Positions 47,218 through 56,540 of a stretch of 64,000 nucleotides of DNA are shown here, piece after piece; the first letter of the stretch is position 1; the number at the start of each line of letters is the position of its first letter. A model generated the notes under the pieces. That model was not told where the DNA came from. It was given only the letters and a program-made list of their open reading frames with translations, and ran no database searches. The stretch comes from UBA9676 sp963837105 (lineage in GTDB: Bacteria > Actinomycetota > Actinomycetes > Streptosporangiales > Streptosporangiaceae): contig CAWIMG010000002.1 of NCBI GenBank assembly GCA_963837105.1, forward strand, positions 28,632 through 92,631, written 5' to 3'. A program made the position numbers and the translations under genes.

Positions 47218-47633
47218 CACTCCGGGTCGAGGTCGTGGTGCCGGACGGGGAGATCTGGTCCGGGCGCGCACGGATGGTGATCGCCAAGACCCTGGAAGGG
47301 GATCTGGGCGTGCTGACCGGGCATCCGCCGGTGATCGGCATTCTGGCGGAGGGCAGCATGGTGCAGATCCTCGACCCTGAGGACAGCACCGGGGCGGCCG
47401 GGAACGGGGACCGGGTGCTGGCCGCGGTCAGCAGCGGCTTCCTGTCGGTCGCCGGCGACCGGGTGTCGGTACTGGGGCGGCACGCCCAGCTTGGGTCGCG
47501 CGTGGATGTCAGCGCCGTCCGGGCCGGGCTGGACGAGGCCCTGACCGAGATCGGACCGGTTCCACCCGACCAGGAGCCGGTCGAGGTCAAGTACGCGCGG
47601 GCGCTGCTGCGGGCCGCTGGCGAGCAATCCTGA
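47214..47633 (+). CDS. atpC: ATP synthase subunit epsilon
   Basis: 139 residues: N-terminal beta barrel (LRVEVVVPDGEIWSGRARMV, GDLGVLTGHPPVIGIL) and a C-terminal helical pair that is shorter in pattern than in E. coli. GTG 47214 overlaps the atpD stop. Last core subunit. Confidence 0.95.
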   Translation: MTLRVEVVVPDGEIWSGRARMVIAKTLEGDLGVLTGHPPVIGILAEGSMVQILDPEDSTGAAGNGDRVLAAVSSGFLSVAGDRVSVLGRHAQLGSRVDVSAVRAGLDEALTEIGPVPPDQEPVEVKYARALLRAAGEQS

Positions 47634-47654
47634 TCAGAGGCGGCGGCCGGGCCC

Positions 47655-48104
47655 GTGATGAGCAGAGCGCTAGCGCTCGACGCGGCCTGGATCTTCGCCG
47701 CCTTCCTGGTGGTGGTCGTGCTCGCGGCGGCCGCCATCGCGGGCCGGCGGCTGCTGCTCGACCGGGGCGGTGGCACCGTCGAATGCGGGCTGCGCCGGCC
47801 AGGCGGGACCTGGCGGCTCGGGGTGGCCGCCTACGGTGCCGATGAGCTGCGCTGGTACGACGGGGTAGGGGTGCTGCTGACCCCGGAGCAGGTGCTGTCC
47901 CGCCGGGCGCTGACCGTGCTGTCCCGGCGCGAGGCCGACGCGGCGGAGGCGGTCCGGCTCGGGCCGGGCATGGTGGTGATCGCCTGCCGCGCCGGGGACA
48001 GCGAGGAAACGGTGGAACTGGCGATGGGCGAAGCCGCGCTGACCGGGTTCCTGGCCTGGCTGGAGGCTGCCCCGCCCGGTTCTTACCGCACCTGGCCAAG
48101 CTGA
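47655..48104 (+). CDS. DUF2550 membrane-anchored protein
   Basis: 149 residues: one N-terminal helix (AAWIFAAFLVVVVLAAAAIA), then a soluble domain with GTVECGLRRPGGTWRLGVAA and LRWYDGVGVL. DUF2550 follows atpC in most actinobacteria; function unknown. It is the last gene of the atp transcript, since a strong hairpin covers its stop. Confidence 0.9.
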   Translation: MMSRALALDAAWIFAAFLVVVVLAAAAIAGRRLLLDRGGGTVECGLRRPGGTWRLGVAAYGADELRWYDGVGVLLTPEQVLSRRALTVLSRREADAAEAVRLGPGMVVIACRAGDSEETVELAMGEAALTGFLAWLEAAPPGSYRTWPS

Positions 48105-48140
48105 CCCCAGCCAGCACCGGCGGGTGCCGGCAGGGTCAGC
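48100..48140. terminator. Bidirectional terminator between DUF2550 and pduO
   Basis: GCTGACCC (48100-48107) pairs with GGGTCAGC (48133-48140), and inside it GCCAGCACC faces GGTGCCGGC with one mismatch around GGCG. The stem overlaps the stop codons of both convergent genes. Confidence 0.75.
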
Positions 48141-48732
48141 GGTCGCCGCCCGGCTTCCACAGCACGTCGCCCTGGCTGGCGTTGGCCCGGCGGGCGAGGA
48201 TGAACAGCAGGTCGGACAGGCGGTTGAGGTAGCGGGCGGTGAGCGGGTTCATGCTGTCGCCGTAGACCGCCAGCGCGGCCCAGGTGCTGCGCTCGGCCCG
48301 GCGGACGATGGTCCGGGCGGTGTGCAGCAGCGCCGCTCCCGGCGTGCCCCCGGGCAGCACGAAGCTCCGCAGGGTGGGCAGGTCCGCGTTCTGCTGGTCG
48401 CAGTCCCGCTCCAGCGCGGCCACATAGGAGCCGTCGATACGCAGCGGGGGATAGGGCGGGTCGGGGCTGACCGGATTGCACAGATCGGCGCCCACGTCGA
48501 ACAGCTCGTTCTGGATCCGGGTGAGCAGCCCGGTCAGGCCGGTGTCCAGGCCACCGAGGGCGATGGCGGTCCCGATGGCGGTGTTGGCCTCGTCCACATC
48601 GGCGTAGGCCGCCAGCCGGGGATCGGTCTTCGGGGCCCGGCTGGCATCACCCAGCGCGGTGGTCCCGTCGTCGCCGGTGCGGGTATAGATACGCGACAGG
48701 ACGACAGGCTCGTCGCGGCGCTCCTTCGGCAT
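48136..48732 (-). CDS. ATP:cob(I)alamin adenosyltransferase (PduO type)
   Basis: Makes adenosylcobalamin. 198 residues with the ATP motif YTRTGDDGTTALGD, VDEANTAIGTAIAL, RIQNELFDVGADL, FVLPGGTPGAALLHTARTIV and RRAERSTWAAL ... RYLNRLSDLLFILAR. The cofactor would serve methylmalonyl-CoA mutase, whose partner genes (epimerase, meaB) are 12 kb away in the same window. Confidence 0.95.
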   Translation of the reverse strand: MPKERRDEPVVLSRIYTRTGDDGTTALGDASRAPKTDPRLAAYADVDEANTAIGTAIALGGLDTGLTGLLTRIQNELFDVGADLCNPVSPDPPYPPLRIDGSYVAALERDCDQQNADLPTLRSFVLPGGTPGAALLHTARTIVRRAERSTWAALAVYGDSMNPLTARYLNRLSDLLFILARRANASQGDVLWKPGGDR

Positions 48733-48892
48733 GGGATCACGGTAGCCGCCCGGCCGGCGCGCGCCATCGGCGGCCGGCCAGGGATGCCCATCGCGGTCCG
48801 CGGAACTGGCTGGGCGGGCACGGGCAAGTGGCCCGGCGGCCGGCCGGCCGCCCGGTAGGGTTGCCGCTACAGCCCGGAGTGTGGGTGAGAAG

Positions 48893-50539
48893 GTGGCCGT
48901 GTACGACTACGTCATTGCTGGTGCCGGCAGTGCCGGATGCGTCCTCGCCGCCCGGTTGTCGGAGAACCCGGCCGCCCGGGTGCTGCTGCTGGAGGCCGGG
49001 CCGCCCGATGACGCCGACGAGATCCACATCCCGGCCGCGCTGAACCTGCTGTTCCAGAGCACCTTCGACTGGGACTTCCGGACCGTCCCCCAGGACCGGG
49101 CGGCGGGCCGGGCCATCTACTGGCCGCGGGGCCGGATGCTCGGTGGCTCCTCCTCGATGAACGCGATGGTCTACATCCGCGGCGCCCGGCACGATTACGA
49201 CACCTGGCGGGACGAGTACGGCTGCACCGGCTGGGGCTACACCGACCTGATGCCCTACTTCCGCCGGGCCGAGGACAACAGCCGCGGCGCGTCGGCGTAT
49301 CACGGTGCGGGTGGCCCGCTGTCAGTCACCGACCTGAAGTACCGGTCGCCGCTGACGAAGGCGTTCACCGCCTCGGCCCGCGAGTGCGGGCTGGCCGCGA
49401 ACGACGATTTCAACGGCCCGCAGCAAGATGGCGGCGGCTTCTATCAGGTGACCCAGCGGGACGGCCAGCGGTGGTCCGCGGCCGACGCCTACCTGCGCGC
49501 GGCGATGTCCCGCCCCAATCTGGAGGTGCTGACCGACGCCCGGGCGACTCAGGTGGTGATCGAGGCCGGCCGCGCGGCCGGGGTGCGCTACCTGCGCCGG
49601 GGGGTGGAGGAGCTGGCCCGGGCCGAGACCGAGGTCATCCTGGCCGCCGGGGCCATTGGCAGCCCGCAGCTGCTGATGCTGTCCGGCGTCGGTCCCGCCG
49701 ATCACCTGCGCGACCTCGGGATCGGGGTGCGGGTGGACAGCCCCGGGGTAGGGGCGAACCTGTCGGATCACCCCGTGGTCACCGCGATGTGGGACACCCC
49801 GCGCACCCCGGGGCTGTGGGAGGAGTCCACCCCGGCCAACCTGGCCCGCTGGCGGCTGCGTCACGCCGGCCCGCTGACCTCCAACGTCGCCGAGGCGGGC
49901 GGGTTCAGCCGGACCCGGCCGTCGCTGCCCGCGCCAGATGTGCAGTGGCACGCCCTGCCCACCCCCTACCAGCGGGCCGGGCTCGGCGATCCCCGCCAGC
50001 GCGCGTTCTCCCTGCTGATCGCCCTGGTCAACGTCGGCAGCCGGGGCCAGCTGTGGCTGCACTCCGCCGACCCGCGGCACAAGCCCGCCATCGATCCCGC
50101 CTATCTGTCCGACCCGTCCGACATCGAGCCGCTGGTGGTGGGGGTGCGGATGGCGCGTGAGTTCGCCGCGGCCGGCCCGCTCGGCAAGGCATGCCGGAAC
50201 GAGCTGGCGCCCGGGCCGGATGTGCGCACGGATGCGCAGGTGCGCGAGTTCATCCGGGGTGACCTGTCCACGCTGTTCCACCCGGTCGGCACCTGCGCCA
50301 TGGGCGGCGACTCGCGGCTGGCCGCGAGCAAGCTGACCAGTGTCGTTGACCCGGAACTGCGGGTGCGCGGGATCGAGCGGCTGCGGGTGGTGGACGCGTC
50401 GGTGATGCCGGTCGTGCCCCGGGGCAACACCAACGCGCCGACCATCGCCATCGCCGAGCGGGCCGCCGATCTGATCATCGGCCGCGCACCGCTGGAACCG
50501 GCCGACCCGGCGGCCGCCACCGAGCCGCTGCCGGCCTGA
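48893..50539 (+). CDS. GMC family FAD-dependent oxidoreductase
   Basis: 548 residues, choline-dehydrogenase-like alcohol oxidase/dehydrogenase. FAD motif YVIAGAGSAGCVLAARLSEN; RGRMLGGSSSMNAMVYIRG; second signature VILAAGAIGSPQLLMLSGVG; catalytic His in STLFHPVGTCAMG and Asn in PRGNTNAPTIAIAERAAD. The substrate alcohol is unknown; no betaine genes are adjacent except an aldehyde dehydrogenase at 52753. GTG 48881 is an alternative start. Confidence 0.93.
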   Translation: MAVYDYVIAGAGSAGCVLAARLSENPAARVLLLEAGPPDDADEIHIPAALNLLFQSTFDWDFRTVPQDRAAGRAIYWPRGRMLGGSSSMNAMVYIRGARHDYDTWRDEYGCTGWGYTDLMPYFRRAEDNSRGASAYHGAGGPLSVTDLKYRSPLTKAFTASARECGLAANDDFNGPQQDGGGFYQVTQRDGQRWSAADAYLRAAMSRPNLEVLTDARATQVVIEAGRAAGVRYLRRGVEELARAETEVILAAGAIGSPQLLMLSGVGPADHLRDLGIGVRVDSPGVGANLSDHPVVTAMWDTPRTPGLWEESTPANLARWRLRHAGPLTSNVAEAGGFSRTRPSLPAPDVQWHALPTPYQRAGLGDPRQRAFSLLIALVNVGSRGQLWLHSADPRHKPAIDPAYLSDPSDIEPLVVGVRMAREFAAAGPLGKACRNELAPGPDVRTDAQVREFIRGDLSTLFHPVGTCAMGGDSRLAASKLTSVVDPELRVRGIERLRVVDASVMPVVPRGNTNAPTIAIAERAADLIIGRAPLEPADPAAATEPLPA

Positions 50540-50614
50540 CCTGCCCCGGCCGTGCGGCCGGCGGGGGGAGCCCGCGGGTCAGCTGGGGAGCGGCCGCCGG
50601 CCAGGCCCGCGGGG

Positions 50615-52666
50615 TCAGCTGGGGAGCGGCGCCTTCAGGTCCCGTCCGGGCGTCTCGTCGCTGGCGGCCAGCTGGTGCGTGATCTTGGTGACGAGCGCCA
50701 GCAGCGCCGGGTACTGGCCGGGCTGCCAGTCGTCGCACAGGCCGCGGATCCGGTGCTGGGCCGCCTGGAACAGATCCTGGTACGCCTGCTGGCCGGCCGT
50801 GGTCAGCACGGCCGGCTGGCTGGTATCGCCGGCCAGCGGCTGCACGTAACCCAGCCCGACCAGGTCGGCGAGCCGCCGGCCCAGTTCGTCGTCGCTGATC
50901 TGCAGTGCATGCGCGAGCAGGTGCCTGCTCAGCCCGGGATGCTCGCCCACCCGCAGCAGCAGCCAGCCCGCCCGGGGGCTCCCCTTCACCCCCGCGGTCG
51001 CCAGCAGTTCGCCGTACACGGACCGGCGGCGCTCCCGGGACAGCAGCGACGTCACCGCCCGCTCCATCTCATCCGGCGTGTCCCGCGCCGACGGCATGGC
51101 GGTGGGTGCCAGGGTCTGCGCCGGGTCGGGCGCCCGGCCGGTGGTCCGCAGCGGTATCTCCTTCTGCAGCCAGCTCAGGATGAAGGCCAGCGCGCCAAAC
51201 GGCACCGCGAACAGGAACACAGTGCGCAGCGATGACACGTAGCCGGCCACGTAGGCGGTGTGCACGGCAGCGGGCAGGTGGGCCAGCACGGCCGGGCTGG
51301 CGCCGCTGACGGCCGACAGGCCCGGTGGCAGGGTGACCCCGTGCCGGCTCAGTTCGGTGGCCAGATTGCCGGGCAGCACGTTGACGAAGACCGCGCCGAA
51401 CGTGGCCGTGCCGAACGACCCGCCGATGGACCGGAAGAAGGTCGCCCCGGAGGTCGCCACCCCGAGGTCGGCGTAGCCGACGGCGTTCTGCACCGCGATC
51501 ACCAGCACCTGCATCGACGCCCCGATGCCCACCCCGAGCACGAACATGGACAGCGACACCGCCAGCGAGCCGGTGGTGGCGGTCAGCCGGGACAGCAGGA
51601 ACAGCCCCAGGGTCATGACCGCGGTGCCGACGATCGGGAAGATCTTGTACCGCCCCCACCGGCTGACCAGCTGGCCGGTGGTGATCGAGGTGAGCAGCAG
51701 CCCGGCCATCATGGGCAGCAGCCGGAGCCCGGACGCGGTGGGGCTGGCGCCCTTCACGATCTGCATGTACTGCGGCAGGTAGGTGAGCGCGCCGAACATG
51801 GTGAACCCGATCACCAGCCCAACCACGCTGGAGGCGGTGAAGACCCGGTTCCTGAACAGCCGCAGCGGCAGCACCGGCTCCGCCGCCCGCCGCTCGGCCA
51901 GGATGAATCCCGCGGTGAAGGCCACCGCCAGCACGGCCAGGGTGTAGGTCGGCGCCGACGACCAGGCGAACGAGGTCCCGCCGAGCGAGGCGAGCAGCAC
52001 CAGGCTGGTCGCCGCCCCGGCGAGCAGGGCCGTGCCCAGGTAGTCGATCTGGTGATGCTCCCCGCGCCGGCCGCCCGGCAGCACCGCCGCCACCACCGCC
52101 AGCGCCACTGCCCCGACCGGCAGGTTGATGTAGAACACCCAGCGCCAGGACAGGTTGTCCACGAAGATGCCGCCGATGAGCGGCCCGATCACGCTGGTGA
52201 CCCCGAACACGGCGCCAAACAGCCCCTGGTACCGCCCCCGTTCCCGGGGCGCGACCACGTCCCCGACGATGGCCTGCGCGCCCACGAACAGGCCGCCGCC
52301 ACCGAGTCCCTGCACGGCGCGGAACGCGATCAGCTCCGTCATGGACTGGGAGATGCCCGCCAGCACCGATCCCACCAGGAAGATCACGATCGCGGCCTGG
52401 AAGAACACCTTCCGCCCGTACTGGTCGCCCAGCTTGCCCCAGAGCGGGGTGGAAACCGTGCTGGCCAGCAGGTAGGCGGTGACCACCCAGGACAGGTGGG
52501 CCAGGCCGTGCAGGTCGCCGGCGATGGTAGGCAGCGCGGTGGCCACGATCGTCTGGTCGAGCGCGGCCAGCAGCATGCCCAGCAGCAGCGCCCCGATGAT
52601 CAGGAAGAGCCGGCGCCGGGTCAGCAGCTGGGGATCAGCCGGGGTGGCGACCGCTGCCTGCGCCAT
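50615..52666 (-). CDS. MFS drug exporter (DHA2, 14 TM) fused to a MarR-like domain
   Basis: 683 residues. Residues ~15-500 are a 14-helix EmrB/QacA-type proton antiporter: MLLAALDQTIVATALPTIAG (motif with Asp in helix 1), LWGKLGDQYGRKVFF (motif A), FGVTSVIGPLIGGIFVD (motif C). After the last helix a soluble ~170-residue region (DEMERAVTSLLSRERRRSVY, GWLLLRVGEHPGLSRHLLAH, RRLADLVGLGYVQPLAGDTS, VLTTAGQQAYQDLFQ) has the winged-helix layout of MarR regulators. It may sense substrate or tune transport. Confidence 0.9.
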   Translation of the reverse strand: MAQAAVATPADPQLLTRRRLFLIIGALLLGMLLAALDQTIVATALPTIAGDLHGLAHLSWVVTAYLLASTVSTPLWGKLGDQYGRKVFFQAAIVIFLVGSVLAGISQSMTELIAFRAVQGLGGGGLFVGAQAIVGDVVAPRERGRYQGLFGAVFGVTSVIGPLIGGIFVDNLSWRWVFYINLPVGAVALAVVAAVLPGGRRGEHHQIDYLGTALLAGAATSLVLLASLGGTSFAWSSAPTYTLAVLAVAFTAGFILAERRAAEPVLPLRLFRNRVFTASSVVGLVIGFTMFGALTYLPQYMQIVKGASPTASGLRLLPMMAGLLLTSITTGQLVSRWGRYKIFPIVGTAVMTLGLFLLSRLTATTGSLAVSLSMFVLGVGIGASMQVLVIAVQNAVGYADLGVATSGATFFRSIGGSFGTATFGAVFVNVLPGNLATELSRHGVTLPPGLSAVSGASPAVLAHLPAAVHTAYVAGYVSSLRTVFLFAVPFGALAFILSWLQKEIPLRTTGRAPDPAQTLAPTAMPSARDTPDEMERAVTSLLSRERRRSVYGELLATAGVKGSPRAGWLLLRVGEHPGLSRHLLAHALQISDDELGRRLADLVGLGYVQPLAGDTSQPAVLTTAGQQAYQDLFQAAQHRIRGLCDDWQPGQYPALLALVTKITHQLAASDETPGRDLKAPLPS

Positions 52667-52752
52667 GAGGTCCTCCGGGTGGTTGGCACACGGTATGGCT
52701 AGGTCTTCCCGCTATCACGGCCCGCGATCCGCGCCGGGCCGGGGCCGCCCGG

Positions 52753-54264
52753 TCAGCGGTAACGCCTGCCGTGCAGCAAGGTGGCGGCCGACAGCAGCCT
52801 GGTCAGTTCCTTGTCCGTGCGGGACAGCGTGGTCAGGTTCAGCGGCGCCCGCATCCTGACCCTGGTGATCGACTTGGCCCGGGTGAATTCGCGCAGCCCG
52901 TCCGCGCCGTGGATGCGCCCGAAACCGGAATCCCCGCTCCCGCCGTACGGCAGCGCCGGCACGGTCGCGAACCCGATCACCGAGTTGATCGCGGTCATCC
53001 CGCTGCGCATGGCCCGGGCCGCCGCCAGCGCCCGTTTCCGGTTGCCCGCGAAGACGGTGGACCCGAGCGCGTACCGGCTGGCGTTGGCCAGCGCGACGCC
53101 CTCGGCCAGGTCGGCCACCTTGGTGACGGTGATGGTGGGGCCGAACGTCTCGTCCTGGATGGCCATGCTCCGCTCCGGCACGTCGGTGAGGATCACCGGG
53201 TCCACATACGGCCGCCGGATGCTCTGCATGCCGCCGAGCACCGCCCGCCCGCCCCGGGCCAGCGCGTCGGCGACATGGTCCTCGATGACATCGGCCTGTG
53301 CGGGGCGGGTCATCGGGCCGTAGGCCGACTCGCGGTCGTCACCGGGCCGCACCTGCGACAGCCGTTCGGCAAGTTTCTCCAGGAACGTGTGGTAGACGCT
53401 CTCCGCCACGTACACCCGCTCGACCCCGATGCAGGTCTGGCCGGCATTGGACACCGCGCCCCAGGCGGCAGCGTCGGCGGCGGCGTCCAGGTTCGCGTCC
53501 GGGGCCACCAGGAACGCGTCCTTGCCGCCGCACTCGGCGATGAGCGGGGTCAGGTTCTCCGCGCAGGTGGCCATCACCTTGCGGGCGGTATCGCTGGAGC
53601 CGGTGAAGGAGATCTTGTCCACGCCACTGCGGGCCAGCGCCTCGCCGGCCGGCCCGGCCCCGGTGACCAGCTGCAGCAGGGGCTGCTCCGGGACCAGTTC
53701 GGCGAGCGAGCTGACCAGCCAGCCGCCGGTGGCCGGGGTGAACTCGCTGGGCTTGAACACCACGGCATTGCCGGCCGCGAGCGCGTAGCCGATCGAGCCC
53801 ATCGGCGTGAAGACCGGGTAGTTCCACGGCCCGATCACGCCGATCACGCCCAGCGGCGGGTACTCCACCGTGGACGCCAGGTTGATCGCGGTCAGCCCGC
53901 TCCGCACCCGGTGCGGGCGCAGCACGCGCTCGGCGTTCCTGGCCGCCCAGTCCAGGTGCACCACCGCCAGGAAAATCTCCATCTTGGCGTCGTCCAGCGG
54001 CTTGCCGGTCTCGGTGTGCACAAGCTCGGCCAGCCGGCCGATGTAGCGGATCAGGTGGGACTTCCAGGCGAGCAGCCGGGCCCGGCGCTCCTTCCAGCCC
54101 AGCCCGGACCACCAGGCGGCGGCCTGCCGGGCACGCTCCACCGCCGCGTCCACCTCGGGCTGCCCATGCACGCCAAAGGTAGCGATCACCTCGCCGGTAG
54201 CGGGGTTGACGGTGTCGAACGTCTCCACCTGCCGGGACTGCCCGTGCGTCCATACCGTGTTCAT
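52753..54264 (-). CDS. Aldehyde dehydrogenase (succinate-semialdehyde type)
   Basis: 503 residues, NAD(P)-dependent. FDTVNPATGEVIATFGVHGQ, the Asn site VIGPWNYPVFTPMG, cofactor site SFTGSSDTARKVMA, IAECGGKDAFLVAPDANLD (catalytic Glu) and SNAGQTCIGVERVYVAE (catalytic Cys). The C-terminal ~45 residues are basic. ATG 54264 is preferred; ATG 54273 is possible. Might oxidise the product of the GMC enzyme. Confidence 0.93.
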   Translation of the reverse strand: MNTVWTHGQSRQVETFDTVNPATGEVIATFGVHGQPEVDAAVERARQAAAWWSGLGWKERRARLLAWKSHLIRYIGRLAELVHTETGKPLDDAKMEIFLAVVHLDWAARNAERVLRPHRVRSGLTAINLASTVEYPPLGVIGVIGPWNYPVFTPMGSIGYALAAGNAVVFKPSEFTPATGGWLVSSLAELVPEQPLLQLVTGAGPAGEALARSGVDKISFTGSSDTARKVMATCAENLTPLIAECGGKDAFLVAPDANLDAAADAAAWGAVSNAGQTCIGVERVYVAESVYHTFLEKLAERLSQVRPGDDRESAYGPMTRPAQADVIEDHVADALARGGRAVLGGMQSIRRPYVDPVILTDVPERSMAIQDETFGPTITVTKVADLAEGVALANASRYALGSTVFAGNRKRALAAARAMRSGMTAINSVIGFATVPALPYGGSGDSGFGRIHGADGLREFTRAKSITRVRMRAPLNLTTLSRTDKELTRLLSAATLLHGRRYR

Positions 54265-54427
54265 GACCCACATCCTGCCGTGATCACTGGTCCCGACCGG
54301 GCCAGTAAATCACCGGCGGGCGGGCCGCGCGAGATGCCGCCGACCGGCCCGCCCGGCCACCCGGCCCGGCGCTGGATACGGTGGGGAGCAGCCGGTCCTG
54401 TTCCACCGTCCCAGGAGTGCTGACCAG

Positions 54428-55591
54428 GTGACCAGACGCCTGCACGTGCTGCTCAGCTGCGCGATGTCGGTGGACGGCTGCCTGGACGCACCAGGCCCGT
54501 CCCGGCTGGTCCTGTCCGGGCCCGCGGACCTGGACCGGGTGGACGCCGAACGGGCCGCCAGCGACGCGGTCATGGTCGGGGCGGGCACCGTCCGCCGGGA
54601 CGACCCGCGGCTGCTGGTCCGCTCACCGGCCCGCCAGGCCGCCCGGGTGGCCCGCGGCCGGCCCGGCCAGCCGGCCAGGGTGACCCTGACCGCTAGCGGC
54701 AAGCTCAGCCCCGGCGCCAGGCTGTTCACGACCGGCCCGGAGCCGCCGCTCGTCTACTGCCCAGCGCCGCTGGCCGCCCGGCTCAGCCAGCAGCTGAACG
54801 GCGGTGCCCAGGTGATCCCGGCCGCCCCGGCGCTGTCGCTGCCGGGGATCCTGGCAGACCTGGCGGCCCGCGGGGCCCGGCGGCTGCTGGTCGAGGGTGG
54901 GGCCAGCCTGCTCAGCCAGTTCCTGGCCGATGGGCTGGCGGATGAACTGCACCTGGTGGTCGCGCCGTTCTTCGTCGGCGACCCGGCGGCCCCCCGGTTC
55001 GCCCCGCCGGGCAGCTACCCGCACCGGCCGTCCTGGCCGATGACCCTGGTGAGCACCCGCCGGCTGGACGACGTGGTGCTGCTGCGCTACCGGCTCGGCC
55101 CGTCGGCCCGGCCACCCGGGTTCGGGCCGCCGGGCACCGGCACGGAGGCGGGCGGCGCCGACCGGGACTGGCTGGGGTACGCCATCGGGCTGTCCCGCCG
55201 CTGCCCGCCGTCCGCGTCCGCGTTCTGCGTGGGGGCGGTGGTGGTCGCCGCCGACGGCTCGGTGCTGGCCACCGGGTACTCGCGCGAGGGTGGCCCGCAC
55301 GACCATGCGGAGGAGGCGGCGCTGGCCAAGCTCGGCCCGGCCGATCCGCGGCTGGCCGGTGCCACCCTGTACAGCTCGCTGGAGCCCTGCCGGTCCCGCG
55401 CTTCCCGGCCGCAACCGTGCGCGGACCTGATCGCGGCGGCCGGGCTGCGCCGGGTGGTGATCGCCTGGCGGGAGCCGCCGGTGTTCGCCCCGGGCGGGGG
55501 AGCGGCGCGGCTCGGCGAGACGGCCGTCACGGTGGTGGACATCCCGGATCTGGCCGGCCAGGCACGCGCGGTCAACGCCGCCGTGCTGTGA
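54428..55591 (+). CDS. RibD-like reductase-deaminase fusion in reversed order
   Basis: 387 residues. Residues ~1-220 are a RibD C-terminal/dihydrofolate-reductase-like domain (LHVLLSCAMSVDGCLDAPG, SDAVMVGAGTVRRDDPRLLV, RRLLVEGGASLLSQFLADGL). Residues ~245-387 are a cytidine-deaminase-like zinc domain: GGPHDHAEEAALAKLG (His-x-Glu) and LEPCRSRASRPQPCADLI (two Cys). Canonical RibD has the deaminase first. A role in riboflavin or in modified pyrimidine or pterin synthesis is likely; no other rib genes are near. Confidence 0.88.
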   Translation: MTRRLHVLLSCAMSVDGCLDAPGPSRLVLSGPADLDRVDAERAASDAVMVGAGTVRRDDPRLLVRSPARQAARVARGRPGQPARVTLTASGKLSPGARLFTTGPEPPLVYCPAPLAARLSQQLNGGAQVIPAAPALSLPGILADLAARGARRLLVEGGASLLSQFLADGLADELHLVVAPFFVGDPAAPRFAPPGSYPHRPSWPMTLVSTRRLDDVVLLRYRLGPSARPPGFGPPGTGTEAGGADRDWLGYAIGLSRRCPPSASAFCVGAVVVAADGSVLATGYSREGGPHDHAEEAALAKLGPADPRLAGATLYSSLEPCRSRASRPQPCADLIAAAGLRRVVIAWREPPVFAPGGGAARLGETAVTVVDIPDLAGQARAVNAAVL

Positions 55592-55618
55592 CCGGGCGGC
55601 CGCCCGCCTGGGCCGGTG

Positions 55619-56476
55619 CTAGCTGGGGACGTCGGCCAGTTTCGGGTCGTCCAGCGCCGCCCCGTAGCGGATGGCGACCAGCTGGCCAATGGTCGGATAG
55701 CCGCCCAGCGGCGGCGCGCAGCGCAGGCCCGTTTCGGCGGCAAGGGCGGCCAGCGTGCCCGCCGGCAGTTCCGGCCCGATCACGCACGGCGCGAGTGCCA
55801 CCTGGGAGACCTGGGCGGCGCCCAGCCGGTCGGCCGCCTCCCGCAGCGCGGCCAGGTCGTCGAGCGGCGCGGGCAGGACGGGGATGGCGAGCCTGCTGGC
55901 GAGCAGGACCGAGACGATGCCGGCCGCCTGCAGCGCCTCGGCGGAACCGGCGGCGCCGACGATGACACCGTCGGCGGCGGTGACGACGCTGATCCGGCCG
56001 GCCCGGGCGGCCCGGGCCAGCCCGGCCTCGGCCAGCCGGGCATGGATCGCTTCGGCCAGGAAGGGGTGCGGGCCGAGGTGCCCGGCCACCAGGGACGGCC
56101 GGGATGCCGCCGCGACGGCGGCCGCGAGTGCCTCATCCATCTCCGGATACGGGCAGGTCAGCAGCGGGACGACCACGGCCACGGGACGGCTGCCCTCGCC
56201 GTCCGGCAGGCCGTCCAGGATGTCGGTCAGCCCGTTCTCCTCGCCCGCCAGGTACCCGGCGGTGACGGTGGCACCCCGGCAGGAACTGCCCGCGCTGTCG
56301 GCGATCTCGGCCGCGAGTTCCTCGCTCTGCTGGCTGGCGGACCCCGGCACAGCCAGCACCAGCGCGGGCGCCCTGGACGGCAGCGACAGCTGGTGCGGGC
56401 TGGAGTGGCGCCCCGGCCGGAGGTGGCGGGTCGTACGGACCGGCAGCGGCGCAGGGCCGTGATCGTCAGCACCCAT
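55619..56476 (-). CDS. CbiX-like sirohydrochlorin chelatase family protein
   Basis: 285 residues with two half-repeats of the CbiX/CbiK fold: PALVLAVPGSASQQSEELAA ... VVVPLLTCPYPEMDEALAAA and GHLGPHPFLAEAIHARLAEA, then the second half ending APCVIGPELPAGTLAALAAE. The usual first metal-ligand His of the HGSR motif is replaced (VPGSAS), so chelatase activity is doubtful. GHLGPHP keeps the second His pair. Confidence 0.8.
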   Translation of the reverse strand: MGADDHGPAPLPVRTTRHLRPGRHSSPHQLSLPSRAPALVLAVPGSASQQSEELAAEIADSAGSSCRGATVTAGYLAGEENGLTDILDGLPDGEGSRPVAVVVPLLTCPYPEMDEALAAAVAAASRPSLVAGHLGPHPFLAEAIHARLAEAGLARAARAGRISVVTAADGVIVGAAGSAEALQAAGIVSVLLASRLAIPVLPAPLDDLAALREAADRLGAAQVSQVALAPCVIGPELPAGTLAALAAETGLRCAPPLGGYPTIGQLVAIRYGAALDDPKLADVPS

Positions 56477-56540
56477 AACAGCGCATAGTAACCAAGCGGG
56501 CGGGGCGTTGCGGACAATTCGGGTGAGACCTGATTTCCAG

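Noticed and set aside
51260..52702. 480-codon plus-strand frame opposite the MFS exporter
   Set aside because: Rich in Gly, Arg, His and Gln with no structure; the minus strand carries the conserved transporter motifs.
52771..54423. 550-codon plus-strand frame opposite the aldehyde dehydrogenase
   Set aside because: The minus strand has the catalytic Cys and Glu motifs; the plus frame is a shadow.
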